The position numbers and the translations under genes were made by a program. DNA of 64,000 nucleotides from CAVXEH01 sp963805305 (GTDB lineage Bacteria > Chloroflexota > Limnocylindria > QHBO01): NCBI GenBank assembly GCA_963805305.1, contig CAWDTM010000008.1, positions 558,001 through 622,000 of the forward strand. Reading direction: 5' to 3'. The notes under the pieces were generated by a model, which was not told the DNA's origin, made no database searches, and was given only the letters and a program-made list of their open reading frames with translations. Below are positions 34,646-43,395 of this stretch, one piece after another (the stretch's first letter is position 1; each line of letters opens with the position of its first letter).

Positions 34646-35524
34646 GTGCCACGACCCTTCGAACCCGCCGTCGACTCCCCGCGCTCGCTGGCCGAGGCAT
34701 ACGCGCTGCTCGACGGTGCGGAGGATGGACGCGTCCGTCCCATGGCTGGCGGTACCGACCTGATGGTGCAGATCACCGGTGAGCTCGGTGAGCCGCCGGA
34801 GCGGGTCGTGGACCTCTGGGGGCTGGACGAGCTGCGCGGGATCGGGGTCATGAGCGGGGCGCTGGAGATCGGGGCCCTGACCACGTACACGGAGCTGCGC
34901 CAATCGCCCCTGGTCCGGGAGCATCTGCCGGTCCTCGCCGAGGTCGCGGCCACCATCGGCGCGGCCCAGATCCAGAACCGGGGAACCCTTGGCGGCAACG
35001 TCGCCAATGCCTCGCCCGCCGGGGACACGCTCCCGCTCCTGCTGGCCTGCGACGCCGAGATCGACCTCGGCGGCGGCAGGGGTGAACGAACGGTACAGGC
35101 CACGGACTTCTTTGCGGGCTACCGGCGCACGGCCCGGGCCGCGGACGAGCTGGTGCTGCGGATTCGGGTCCCCGTTGACGCCGCTCGAGAGGTTCGCTTC
35201 CGAAAGATTGGTACGCGCCGCGCGCAGGCGATCAGCAAGGTCGTGATGGCGCTTGCGTGGCGCCGGCAGGGAGCTGGCGCAACCGCAAGCTGGCATGGGG
35301 TGCGCCTGGCGCTGGGCTCGGTCGCGGCGGTCCCCATCCGGGCCGGCGCGACGGAGGCCGTCCTGGAGGGCGCCTCCCCCACCTCCGAAACGGCGGACCT
35401 CGCCGCGGCCGCGCTCGAGGGGGAGATCCATCCCATCGACGATGTGCGGTCGACGGCGGCGTATCGCCGTGCCGTGGCGGGTCGCGTCCTGCATCGCCTC
35501 ATCCGCGATGAGGGAGGCTGGTGA
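34646..35524 (+). CDS. Xanthine dehydrogenase, FAD-binding subunit
   Basis: 292 residues, GTG start. The FAD motifs are MAGGTDLMVQ near residue 33 and TIGAAQIQNRGTLGGNVANASPAGD, with a CO-dehydrogenase-flavoprotein-like C-domain (KVVMALAW...GSVAAVP). It completes the L-S-M type complex. The stop overlaps the next gene (GTGA). Confidence 0.95.
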   Translation: MPRPFEPAVDSPRSLAEAYALLDGAEDGRVRPMAGGTDLMVQITGELGEPPERVVDLWGLDELRGIGVMSGALEIGALTTYTELRQSPLVREHLPVLAEVAATIGAAQIQNRGTLGGNVANASPAGDTLPLLLACDAEIDLGGGRGERTVQATDFFAGYRRTARAADELVLRIRVPVDAAREVRFRKIGTRRAQAISKVVMALAWRRQGAGATASWHGVRLALGSVAAVPIRAGATEAVLEGASPTSETADLAAAALEGEIHPIDDVRSTAAYRRAVAGRVLHRLIRDEGGW

Positions 35525-36132
35525 AGCGGCCTGCCCGCGACGAGGTGATGGTCTTTTCCGACGCCGAGGCCTTTCGCGCCTGGCTCGAAACGCACCACGC
35601 CGATACGACCGAGGTCTGGGTCGGCTACTACCGTAAGGAGGTCCCGAAGACGAGCATCCGCTACCCCGAAGCCGTCGACGAGGCGCTCTGCTTCGGATGG
35701 ATCGACGGCATCGGCTATCGAGTGGATGACGAGGTCACGACCAACCGTTTCACGCCGCGCCGACCGCGGAGCACCTGGAGCGCGACGAACGTGCGGCGCG
35801 TGGGCGAGCTGCAGGCCGCGCGGCGTATGCATCCCGCGGGCCTCGCCGCCTTCAACGCGAGGACGACCGCCAACACCGGCATCTACTCGTACGAGAACCG
35901 GCCCGCCGATCTGCCGCCCGCGTACCTCGCCCAGCTCAGGGCTGATGCCGCCGCGTGGGCCTGGTGGCAGGCGCAGACGCCGGGGTACCGGCGAACCGCC
36001 ACCTGGTGGGTGATCAGCGCCAGGCAGCAGGCGACGCGCGATCGGCGCCTTGCCACGCTCATCGCCGACTGCGCGGCAGGACGAATGATCAAGCCCCTCA
36101 CCTACGGCCGTCGTCGCCTGGACGAAGCCTGA
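35521..36132 (+). CDS. YdeI/OmdA family protein
   Basis: 203 residues with the YdeI pattern: FRAWLETHHADTTEVWVGYY, PEAVDEALCFGWIDG, FTPRRPRSTWSATN, and a C-terminal HTH-like part (LTYGRRRLDE). Often found near stress or permeability genes; biochemical role unknown. GTG start coupled to the xanthine dehydrogenase operon by a 4-base overlap, though this may be only transcriptional hitch-hiking. Confidence 0.87.
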   Translation: MKRPARDEVMVFSDAEAFRAWLETHHADTTEVWVGYYRKEVPKTSIRYPEAVDEALCFGWIDGIGYRVDDEVTTNRFTPRRPRSTWSATNVRRVGELQAARRMHPAGLAAFNARTTANTGIYSYENRPADLPPAYLAQLRADAAAWAWWQAQTPGYRRTATWWVISARQQATRDRRLATLIADCAAGRMIKPLTYGRRRLDEA

Positions 36133-36137
36133 GCCGG

Positions 36138-36143
36138 TAAGGT
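36138..36143 (+). promoter_or_regulatory. -10 box of malate synthase gene
   Basis: TAAGGT ends seven bases before the ATG at 36151; no ribosome site is present, so the message is probably leaderless and has its own promoter. Confidence 0.4.
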
Positions 36144-36150
36144 TGTCCGC

Positions 36151-37734
36151 ATGACCGATCTGCCGCCGGGGATCCAGGTCACGCGCCGCGATCTCCCTCA
36201 CCTCGACGATGTCCTCACATCGGAGGCGCTCGCCTTCGTCGCCCAGCTTCACCGCACGTTCGACCCGCAACGGCAGCAGCTGCTCGCCGCTCGCCATGAG
36301 CGTCAGGCAGCGTTCAATGCGGGGGATCTGCCTGACTTCCTTCCCGAATGGGCGGAGATCCGGGGTGACCCGTCGTGGCAGGTCGCCGCCACGCCCCCGG
36401 ACCTCGCGGACCGCCGGGTGGAGATCACCGGGCCGGCGGAGCCCAAGATGATGATCAACGCGCTCAACTCCGGCGCGAAGGTCTTCATGGCCGATTTCGA
36501 GGACGCGCTCTCCCCCACCTGGGAGAACGTGGTCACCGGTCAATGGGCAATCCGCGAGGCGGTGCGCCATCGGCTGGAGTTCGACGCCCCGGACAAGCAG
36601 TATCGGCTCAACGACTCGCTGGCAACGCTGGTGGTCCGTCCGCGCGGCTGGCACCTTGACGAGGCCCACGTGCTGGTGGACGGCTCCCCCATCTCGGCAA
36701 GCCTCTTCGACCTGGGTCTCGTCCTGTTCCACAACGCCGGGGAGCAGCTCGATCGCGGGTCGGGTCCCTACTTCTACCTGCCCAAGCTGGAGTCGCACAC
36801 CGAGGCCCAGCTGTGGAACGAGGTTTTCGTGGCCGCCCAGGCCGCGGCGGGGATCCCCCGCGGCTCGATCCGGGCCACCGTCCTGATCGAGACGGTCCTG
36901 GCCGCGTTCGAGATGGAGGAGATCCTCTGGGAGCTGCGCGAGCACGCGGCAGGCCTCAACGCCGGTCGCTGGGACTACATCTTCAGCTTCATCAAGAAGT
37001 TCGGCTCCCGTGACGACATGGTGCTTCCAGATCGCGGTCAGGTGACCATGGCGGTCCCCTTCATGCGGGCCTACCAGCAGCTCCTGGTCAGGACCTGCCA
37101 CGCCCGCGGTGCCCACGCCATCGGCGGCATGAGCGCGTTCATCCCGAACCGGCGCGAACCGGAGGTGACAGAGCGCGCCCTGTCAGCCGTGCGCGAGGAC
37201 AAGGAGCGGGAGGTGGACGACGGCTCGGACGGAACCTGGGTCGCGCACCCCGACCTCGTCCCGGTGGCGCAGGAGGTCTTCGACCGGGTGCTGGGCGACC
37301 GGCCGAACCAGAAGGACAAGCAGCGTCCCGACGTGGTGGCGACCCCGCGAGACCTGCTGGACCTGCGCATTCCCGGCGGCCGGGTGACCGAACGCGGCGT
37401 GCGGACCAACGTGAGCGTGGGCCTCTCCTACCTCGCCAGCTGGCTGGCCGGCAACGGCGCGGCCGCCATTGGCAACCTGATGGAGGATGCGGCCACCGCC
37501 GAGATCAGCCGCTCGCAGCTCTGGCAGTGGCGGACGCACGCTGCCGAGCTCTCCGACGGCAGGCCGATGTCGGCCGATCTCTACGGCACTGTGCGCGACG
37601 AGGAGCTTGCGCGGCTTCGCGAAGCCTTCCCGGAGGCGCTCTGGACCGATGCCGCCGCCCTGCTCGACGAGCTCGTGCTGGCTGAGGCCTTCCCCGAGTT
37701 CCTGACGCTGCTGGCCTATCCTCGCATCGCGTGA
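36151..37734 (+). CDS. aceB: Malate synthase A
   Basis: 527 residues. EITGPAEPKMMINALNSG, FMADFEDALSPTW, YFYLPKLESHTEA and IGGMSAFIPNRR are the MSA signatures; LRPRGWHLDE-like text (VVRPRGWHLDEAH) holds the glyoxylate-binding Arg. It condenses glyoxylate with acetyl-CoA. No isocitrate lyase is in the window; glyoxylate could come from allantoin breakdown. It converges with the DUF1697 gene with one base between stops. Confidence 0.96.
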   Translation: MTDLPPGIQVTRRDLPHLDDVLTSEALAFVAQLHRTFDPQRQQLLAARHERQAAFNAGDLPDFLPEWAEIRGDPSWQVAATPPDLADRRVEITGPAEPKMMINALNSGAKVFMADFEDALSPTWENVVTGQWAIREAVRHRLEFDAPDKQYRLNDSLATLVVRPRGWHLDEAHVLVDGSPISASLFDLGLVLFHNAGEQLDRGSGPYFYLPKLESHTEAQLWNEVFVAAQAAAGIPRGSIRATVLIETVLAAFEMEEILWELREHAAGLNAGRWDYIFSFIKKFGSRDDMVLPDRGQVTMAVPFMRAYQQLLVRTCHARGAHAIGGMSAFIPNRREPEVTERALSAVREDKEREVDDGSDGTWVAHPDLVPVAQEVFDRVLGDRPNQKDKQRPDVVATPRDLLDLRIPGGRVTERGVRTNVSVGLSYLASWLAGNGAAAIGNLMEDAATAEISRSQLWQWRTHAAELSDGRPMSADLYGTVRDEELARLREAFPEALWTDAAALLDELVLAEAFPEFLTLLAYPRIA

Positions 37735-37735
37735 G

Positions 37736-38278
37736 CTAGTCCGCGTCGACCGAGTCAAGCAGATCCCGGATGGCCTGGACCGTGCGCCAGTTGCGCGCCG
37801 TGGCCGGCGTCCCGAGCTCGACGGTCAGCTTCGAGCGGCCCATCCCGTTCGGAAGGTGGGCGTACACCTCTCGGCCGGAGATGTGGACCTCATCCGGCGC
37901 GAAGCGATCGGGATGCCAGCGCGCCACCCGCTCCGAATCGGGGTCGTCGACCAGGAAGAAGACGTGGAGCCGCGCCGGGTCGTCCTGGCGGTCTTCGAAG
38001 GGATGGTGCGCCGCGATGCGCTCGAGCGCATCGCGGCTGCGCAGGACCACCGGGATCGCGAACCCGAAGTGCGCCTCGAGGGCTGCCTCCAGCTCCGCTG
38101 CGATGGTGCCCGCGTCATCTCCACCGGTGAACACCAGGTTTCCGCTCTGCACGTAGGTCGCCACGTTCGCGTACCCCAGCTCCATGGCCAGCGCACGCAG
38201 CTCGGACATCGGCACGCGTCGTTGCCCGCCGACGTTGATCCCGCGCAGGAGTGCGGCCCATCCGGTCACGTTGCCCAT
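37736..38278 (-). CDS. DUF1697 family protein
   Basis: 180 residues: WAALLRGINVGGQRRVPMSELRAL at the start (quoted in part), YVQSGNLVF, FFLVDDPD and MGRSKLTVELG are DUF1697 hallmarks. A ferredoxin-like fold of unknown function. The ATG at 38278 fits the family start better than a 21-residue Arg/Pro-rich extension. Confidence 0.88.
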   Translation of the reverse strand: MGNVTGWAALLRGINVGGQRRVPMSELRALAMELGYANVATYVQSGNLVFTGGDDAGTIAAELEAALEAHFGFAIPVVLRSRDALERIAAHHPFEDRQDDPARLHVFFLVDDPDSERVARWHPDRFAPDEVHISGREVYAHLPNGMGRSKLTVELGTPATARNWRTVQAIRDLLDSVDAD

Positions 38279-38347
38279 TGGACCACGGATCGACGGGTGT
38301 GGGCCAGGTGTGCGCGCCCGACGGACTCCCTTCGCGGGCATCCTTCC

Positions 38348-39280
38348 CTACTCGACGATCTCCACGGCATCGCCATCCACGACCCGGTGCGCCCGGCCCA
38401 CGCGCTGGCCGTCAAAGCGCGCCGACGGCCCCCAGACCCGCGCGCCGCTGAATCGCGTCGCGAGGTCGTGGCGGATCGCATCCGCGACGTCGGCGACCGT
38501 TGCGCCGGGCTCCAGGGCAAGCGGCTCCGGCTCGATCCCCTCGGTCGAGCGCAGGTAGACGCGGATCAGGCCGGTCAGGGCCCACACGGCGTTCCGGAAC
38601 GCCTCGAGGGAGGCGTCGTCGAGCACCGAGACGGTCACCGGCTCGAGGTCCGGGAACGCGGCTCGGAACCGCTCGCGCACGCCGGCCCTGGATGCCTCGT
38701 CGGCACGGGTGATGGCCAGGATGGCACGCTTGTCGATGCCCGCCGCGGCCACCTCGTCCCGGACGAGCGCGAGCTCGGACGGGTCGCCATCGGCTCGCTG
38801 GCAGTACACGATCGCGTCGGCGGAGCGCAGGACACCCAGCAGCGCCCGGCCCCCGCCGCGGTCCGCGCCCGCACCCGCGATCAGCCCCGGGATCTCCACC
38901 AGCTGGACCAGCACCCCGCCGATACGCGCCAGGGCCGGGACCGGGCGCAACGTGGTGAACGGATAGTCTCCGGTCTTGATCTGGATCGCGGAGAGTGCCT
39001 GCAGCAGGCTGGACTTGCCGACGTTCGGCGGACCCACCATGGCGATCTGGGCCACCCCCTCACGACGAACGGCGATGGAGTCGCGGTGAACCGCGCGGGC
39101 TCGCACCCGGGTCTCGGTGATCTCCGACTGCAGCCACTTGCGCAGATCGGCGTACGGTCCGTTGCGGTAGTCCGGCAGCTCGTCCATGAGCGCCCGGATC
39201 TCGCGGGCGCGGTCGCGCCCTTCCTTGCCAATGAGCCGTCGCTTCGCCATCTGGGCGAAGGTGCGATGCGGCATGGGCAT
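38348..39280 (-). CDS. DRG/Obg-like GTPase with C-terminal TGS domain
   Basis: 310 residues. A charged helical start (KRRLIGKEGRDRAREIRALM), G1 GPPNVGKS at 83-90, switch region GDYPFTTLRPVPALA, G3 EIPG at 129-132 (normally DxPG), G4 TRAD at 191-194 (normally NKxD), and a TGS-like domain at about 237-310 (IRVYLRSTEG...GDAVEIVE). The layout is that of DRG/Rbg GTPases, which are mainly archaeal and eukaryotic and act with ribosomes. The ATG has GGAGG upstream. Confidence 0.8.
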   Translation of the reverse strand: MPMPHRTFAQMAKRRLIGKEGRDRAREIRALMDELPDYRNGPYADLRKWLQSEITETRVRARAVHRDSIAVRREGVAQIAMVGPPNVGKSSLLQALSAIQIKTGDYPFTTLRPVPALARIGGVLVQLVEIPGLIAGAGADRGGGRALLGVLRSADAIVYCQRADGDPSELALVRDEVAAAGIDKRAILAITRADEASRAGVRERFRAAFPDLEPVTVSVLDDASLEAFRNAVWALTGLIRVYLRSTEGIEPEPLALEPGATVADVADAIRHDLATRFSGARVWGPSARFDGQRVGRAHRVVDGDAVEIVE

Positions 39281-39361
39281 CGCCTGGTCCTCCTTGTCTC
39301 GATCGGGCGAGACGGCGCGTTGCACGGGCGTCCGGCCCGCGGGTGCACGCGTCGCTGACTC

Positions 39362-39397
39362 GCCCCTTCCGTTGACGCTTGTCGGATCGGAAGGGGC
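39362..39397 (-). terminator. 10-base hairpin between a small ORF and the GTPase gene
   Basis: GCCCCTTCCG (39362-39371) pairs perfectly with CGGAAGGGGC (39388-39397), loop 16 bases. On the minus strand it starts three bases after the stop of a 26-codon ORF and lies about 80 bases before the GTPase ATG. Terminator or attenuator; there is no U tract. Confidence 0.45.
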
Positions 39398-39400
39398 CGC

Positions 39401-39481
39401 TCAGCCGTTGCGGTTCGAGGCGAGGCTCAGCCAGGCATCCTGGGTGCTGCGCCCGCGGATGCGGCCGGAGTTGGCGGACAT
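39401..39481 (-). CDS. Candidate 26-residue small protein
   Basis: ATG at 39481 opens 26 codons (MSANSGRIRGRSTQDAWLSL, then six more residues) with 24 of 25 post-start codons ending in G or C, as in real genes here. A stable hairpin follows the stop. There is no good ribosome site. With the hairpin it fills the 342-base gap 39281-39622; I see nothing else there. Confidence 0.3.
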   Translation of the reverse strand: MSANSGRIRGRSTQDAWLSLASNRNG

Positions 39482-39622
39482 GATCGCTGCAGCCTACATG
39501 AGCAGCAGCGCCGCTTCCAGCCGCACGACGACGCCGGGCCAGCTGGTGCCTGCGCCCGGCATGCGTCCCCACCCACCCCGACGCGTCATCCTATGGGGAG
39601 GCGTATGCAGAGGGAGGTGGAG

Positions 39623-40540
39623 ATGCGACCACTCGAGATGGGGCTCGTGCTGCCGACGTCCGAGGATGTCGTGACCGGGGAAGCGCGCTCCTGGGACACG
39701 CTGCGAGCCATGGCGCTGCGGGCGGAGGAGCTGGGGTTCGACACCGTCTGGGTTCCCGATGAGCTGTACTGGCGCGTTCCGGCCTGGCCCGGTCCACGCG
39801 GGTGGTGGGAATGCGTCGCGATCACCGCGGCGGTGGCCGAAGCCACGAGCCGGATCAAGGTCGGGACCTGGACGCTCTCCAACCCGCACCGCAACCCGAC
39901 CCTCACAGCCAAGATCGTGGACACCCTTGACGAGATCTCCGGCGGCCGGTTGGTCTTTGGTCTGGGGGCCGGCAGCGGCGGCGACGAGATGGCCGCCTTC
40001 GGGTATGCGCAGGACCACGTCTTCACGCGTTTCGAGGAGGCCCTGGAACTGATCCTGACCCTGTTGAAGACCGGGCACGCGGATCACGACGGCGCCTACT
40101 ACCGGGCCGCCGACCTGCAGCTCCGGCCGCGCGGCCCACGCCCTGGAGGGGTGCCGCTCCTCCTTGGCGCCCGTGGGCCGAAGATGATGCGCCTCGCCGC
40201 ACGGCATGCCGACATCTGGAGCTGGTTCGCCACCGAGAGCAGCCATCCCGACGCGTTTGCGGACGCCCTCGCGGACCTCGACACGGCCTGCGTCGAGGTC
40301 GGTCGGGATCCCCGGCGCATCGGGCGCTCCATCGGCGTCTTCGTCGAGCCCACCACCGAGACGGGCACGGCCGAATGGGACCTGGGCGAGCCCATCCGTG
40401 GCTCTGCAACCGAGATCGCCGACGAGCTGCGCCGCTTCGCGGCAATGGGCGTGACGAGCGTCGAGGTCATGACCTGGCCGCAGACGGAGGCCGCTGTGGA
40501 GGCGCTCGCCCCCGTCCTCGAGGAGCTTGAGCACTCCTGA
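39623..40540 (+). CDS. LLM class flavin-dependent oxidoreductase
   Basis: 305 residues: LEMGLVLPTSEDV, GFDTVWVPDELYW, RIKVGTWTLSNPHRNP, GGRLVFGLGAGSGGDE and LLLGARGPKMMRLAA. Luciferase-like barrel, F420 or FMN dependent, substrate unknown. ATG 39623 has GGGAGG seven to eleven bases upstream; in-frame ATGs at 39593 and 39605 precede that site. Confidence 0.9.
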   Translation: MRPLEMGLVLPTSEDVVTGEARSWDTLRAMALRAEELGFDTVWVPDELYWRVPAWPGPRGWWECVAITAAVAEATSRIKVGTWTLSNPHRNPTLTAKIVDTLDEISGGRLVFGLGAGSGGDEMAAFGYAQDHVFTRFEEALELILTLLKTGHADHDGAYYRAADLQLRPRGPRPGGVPLLLGARGPKMMRLAARHADIWSWFATESSHPDAFADALADLDTACVEVGRDPRRIGRSIGVFVEPTTETGTAEWDLGEPIRGSATEIADELRRFAAMGVTSVEVMTWPQTEAAVEALAPVLEELEHS

Positions 40541-40620
40541 ATCGGGGTTTGTCGCGAGGATCACAATAGGGCTCCATCGCGCCGCGCGCATGGTCCCGCC
40601 CACCCGCAGGAGGTGCTGAA

Positions 40621-41478
40621 ATGCCGAAGCAGAAGGCCGAGGCTTCCGCTGCCGCGTCTGCCGGCTCCGCGTCAGGCGCCGACCACGCGGAAGAACCGAT
40701 CCAGGGCATCAAGACCAAGGTCTACGAGCGGGAGCTGGCGAAGCTCCAGATCGAGCTGGTCAAGATGCAGGAGTGGATTCGCCACGAGGGCCTGCGTCTC
40801 GTGCTCATCTTCGAAGGGCGCGATGCGGCCGGGAAGGGTGGCGCCATCAAGCGCATGACCATGAGCCTGAATCCCCGGTACGCGCGGGTTGTGGCCCTGG
40901 GCACCCCCACCGAGCGCGAGAAGACCGAGTGGTACTTCCAGCGATACGTCCCACACCTGCCGGCGGCGGGCGAGATGGTCTTCTTCGACCGCAGCTGGTA
41001 CAACCGCGCCGGCGTCGAGCGGGTGATGGGCTTCTGCACCGAGGAGGAGTACCAGGAGTTCCTGCGCTCGTGCCCGGAGTTCGAGCGGATGCTGGTGCGC
41101 TCGGGCATCCGGCTCATCAAGTACTGGTTCAGCGTGAGCGACGAGGAGCAGGAGCGCCGCTTCCAGGCCCGCATCGACGATCCGACCAAGCGCTGGAAGC
41201 TCTCCCCCATGGACCTGCAGTCACGGGCGAAGTGGGTGGAGTACTCGAAGGCCAAGGACACGATGTTCGCGTTCACCGACATCAAGCAGGCGCCGTGGTA
41301 CGTGGTGAACGCCGACAACAAGAAGCGGGCACGACTCAACGTGATCGCCCACCTGCTGAGCCTTGTCCCCTACGCCGACCTCACGCCCAAGAAGATCGTC
41401 CTGCCCCCGCGCGAGCTCGACACCGGGTACGTCCGCCCACCCCTGTCGGACCAGAACTTCGTGCCCGAGATCTACTGA
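40621..41478 (+). CDS. ppk2: Polyphosphate kinase 2
   Basis: 285 residues. Walker A FEGRDAAGKGG (about 61-71), Walker B FFDRSWYNRAGVE, lid WKLSPMDLQSRAKW and the PPK2 ending NADNKKRARLNVIAHLL. PPK2 moves phosphate between polyphosphate and nucleotides, often making GTP or ATP. AGGAGG precedes the ATG. The N-terminal ~20 residues are Ala/Ser-rich and probably disordered. Confidence 0.96.
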   Translation: MPKQKAEASAAASAGSASGADHAEEPIQGIKTKVYERELAKLQIELVKMQEWIRHEGLRLVLIFEGRDAAGKGGAIKRMTMSLNPRYARVVALGTPTEREKTEWYFQRYVPHLPAAGEMVFFDRSWYNRAGVERVMGFCTEEEYQEFLRSCPEFERMLVRSGIRLIKYWFSVSDEEQERRFQARIDDPTKRWKLSPMDLQSRAKWVEYSKAKDTMFAFTDIKQAPWYVVNADNKKRARLNVIAHLLSLVPYADLTPKKIVLPPRELDTGYVRPPLSDQNFVPEIY

Positions 41479-41894
41479 CCGATGCGCGCACGGGCGCGCT
41501 GCAGCGCGCCTTCGATGGTGGACCGATAGTCGCCCTCGTCGAGCTCCGCAAGCGCCGATGCCGCGGCCGCGTACGCGTTCCGGGCATCCTCCAGCCGTCC
41601 GAGGTCCTCGAGCGAGCGCGCGAGGTTGAGGTGCAGCGACGGCAGGAAGCCGGTCACCCGCTCGTCGCCGACCGCGATGGCGCGCTCCAGGGCGACGGCA
41701 TTCCATTCGTAGCGCTCCTCGGCCGACGTCTGGATCCGTGCGACGTAGTGGGCGGCCATGGCCGCCTCGTAGTCGTCCGTGGCCAGCTCCCACGCCCGGC
41801 GATAGGCGGCGGCCGCGGCATCAGGCTCGGCGATCTCGCGAGCGGCAGCCTCGCCGAGCAGCCGGACGATGGGATTCCCGGGGTCGATTGCCAT
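41472..41894 (-). CDS. TPR-like helical repeat protein
   Basis: 140 residues, all helical, with TPR-type pairs (AAAAYRRAWELATDDYEAAM, LHLNLARSLEDLGRLEDARN). Probably an adaptor-like protein; partner unknown. It starts four bases after the VOC stop, forming a two-gene operon, and its end overlaps the ppk2 stop on the other strand by seven bases. Confidence 0.7.
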   Translation of the reverse strand: MAIDPGNPIVRLLGEAAAREIAEPDAAAAAYRRAWELATDDYEAAMAAHYVARIQTSAEERYEWNAVALERAIAVGDERVTGFLPSLHLNLARSLEDLGRLEDARNAYAAAASALAELDEGDYRSTIEGALQRARARIGQ

Positions 41895-41898
41895 CGGC

Positions 41899-42279
41899 TC
41901 AGGCCTTGCGCTGAACCACGGAGAGCACGTTGCCGTGGGGGTCCAGGAACCAGGCCGCCCAGAGGTAGCCCATGTCGGCCACGCCGTCGGTCGTCGTCGG
42001 TTCGGGCTCCGTGTACTCCTCGATGCGAACAGCGCGCGAGCGCAGGTCGGCAACGGCCGCGTGGATATCCGGGACGCGCCAGGCCATCTGCGTCTGCGAA
42101 TCCGTCGTGCCCGTGGTGCTGAGACTCAGCGCCAGGGTCGACTCGCCGCCGCAGCGGAAGATGATCCGATCTGCGTCCTCGTGAAGGACCTCCAGGCCCA
42201 GGACGTCGTGGTAGAACTGCCGGCTCACGGACAGATCGAGCGAGAGCAGGATGGGAAAGACCGGGTATTCGCCGAGCAT
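41899..42279 (-). CDS. VOC (glyoxalase-fold) family protein
   Basis: 126 residues. VFPILLSLDLSVSRQFYHDV at the start and AAWFLDPHGNVLSVVQ at the end are the VOC modules. AGGAGG lies six bases before the ATG. A longer frame to 42363 lacks support. Substrate unknown. Confidence 0.85.
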   Translation of the reverse strand: MLGEYPVFPILLSLDLSVSRQFYHDVLGLEVLHEDADRIIFRCGGESTLALSLSTTGTTDSQTQMAWRVPDIHAAVADLRSRAVRIEEYTEPEPTTTDGVADMGYLWAAWFLDPHGNVLSVVQRKA

Positions 42280-42448
42280 CGGCGGCCTCCTCGACGGCGG
42301 ATCACGTAGCGGATCCTGACGCTCGACAGTCTGCAGGATTCGGGCGGCATCCGGGGTTCCCAATCGCCGTTCTGCCCAGGTGCGATCCTCAGCGTGACGG
42401 CGTGGGACGAGGCAGCGACCCGGGCTTGCAGTGGGACCGTACGGCCGC

Positions 42449-42469
42449 TATAGTTAACCATGATGTTAA
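42449..42469 (+). promoter_or_regulatory. Autoregulatory promoter/operator of the ArsR gene
   Basis: TATAGT at 42449-42454 ends five bases before the ATG at 42460. TTAAC (42454-42458) and GTTAA (42465-42469) form an inverted repeat with a 6-base spacer covering the start codon. A dimeric winged-helix regulator bound there would block transcription of its own gene. Confidence 0.5.
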
Positions 42470-42855
42470 GTGTGGTGCCCCAACGGACCAGCGAGGACCT
42501 TGACCTGCTGTTCGGCGCGCTTGCCGATGCCACTCGCAGGGGCATCGTCGAGCGACTCGCAGAGGGTGAGGCGACGGTGACGGAGCTTGCGGCTCCCTAT
42601 TCCATCAGCCTCCCGGCGATCTCCCGGCACCTCAAGGTGCTCGAGCGCGCGTCCCTCATCACCCGAAGCCACGACGGCCGCTGGCGGTATGCGAGACTCT
42701 CCCCGACGTCGCTCGCCAGCGCAACCGAGTGGCTCTCGGCGCAGGAGCGGCTGTGGGCGGGGAGATTCGACCGGCTCGACGACCACCTCGCCGGACTCAC
42801 CGCACAGCCAGCCGAGACCCCAGCCGACACGAAGACCAAGAGAGGAATGCCATGA
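42460..42855 (+). CDS. ArsR/SmtB family transcriptional regulator
   Basis: 131 residues. Winged-helix core: LFGALADATRRGIVERLAEG, VTELAAPYSISLPAISRHLK (recognition helix) and LITRSHDGRWRYARL. No metal-binding Cys are present, so it is the type paired with SRPBCC/AHSA1 proteins rather than a metal sensor. The next gene overlaps its stop (ATGA). Confidence 0.93.
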   Translation: MMLSVVPQRTSEDLDLLFGALADATRRGIVERLAEGEATVTELAAPYSISLPAISRHLKVLERASLITRSHDGRWRYARLSPTSLASATEWLSAQERLWAGRFDRLDDHLAGLTAQPAETPADTKTKRGMP

Positions 42856-43313
42856 CCGCGACCACTGCCCCACAGCTGACCCTGGCGCGCATCGTCAACG
42901 CACCGCGCGCGCTTGTCTTCCGGGCGTTCACGGACCCCGATCAATTTGCGGCCTGGTGGGGCCCCATCGGCAATTCACTGCCTCGTGACGGGATCGCGTT
43001 CGACCTGCGCCCCGGCGGCTACCTGCGATGGAAGGAGTTCTTCCCCGCCGATCCGGCGACGTGGACCCGCGGCAGCATCGACCTCACGGACGTCGTCGAC
43101 GGTGAGCTGCTCGATGGCATCTTGCACGTCACCGGCCAGCTGCCGGGCGGGTTCGAGCCGTTCGAGACGAGAATGCGAGTCGAGTTCCACGACGAGGCCG
43201 ATGGACGCACGCGGCTCGAAATCCGCCAGTGGCTGCCTGAGCACCTGGTGTCCCCGACGGAGAACGGCTGGTCCGAGGCGTTGACCAAGCTCGAGGCCGT
43301 GCTCGCCGCCTGA
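42852..43313 (+). CDS. SRPBCC (AHSA1-like) family protein
   Basis: 153 residues: LARIVNAPRALVFRAFTDPDQFAAWWGP, quoted here only in part, is the AHSA1 start, with RLEIRQWLPEH toward the end. A helix-grip hydrophobic-pocket protein. ArsR-AHSA1 pairs are common and usually coregulated. Confidence 0.9.
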   Translation: MTATTAPQLTLARIVNAPRALVFRAFTDPDQFAAWWGPIGNSLPRDGIAFDLRPGGYLRWKEFFPADPATWTRGSIDLTDVVDGELLDGILHVTGQLPGGFEPFETRMRVEFHDEADGRTRLEIRQWLPEHLVSPTENGWSEALTKLEAVLAA

Positions 43314-43395
43314 GCGCGGCTCTGAGGCGAGGTTCCGCGCTGCGCCGGCCCTGTCACCCGGGCAGGAACCTGGTGCGCGCGGAGTCCTCTGCTCG

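Noticed and set aside
39401..39420. GGTTCGA string near 39409 as a tRNA T-loop
   Set aside because: No acceptor, D or anticodon arm can be built around it; no tRNA was found in any gap.
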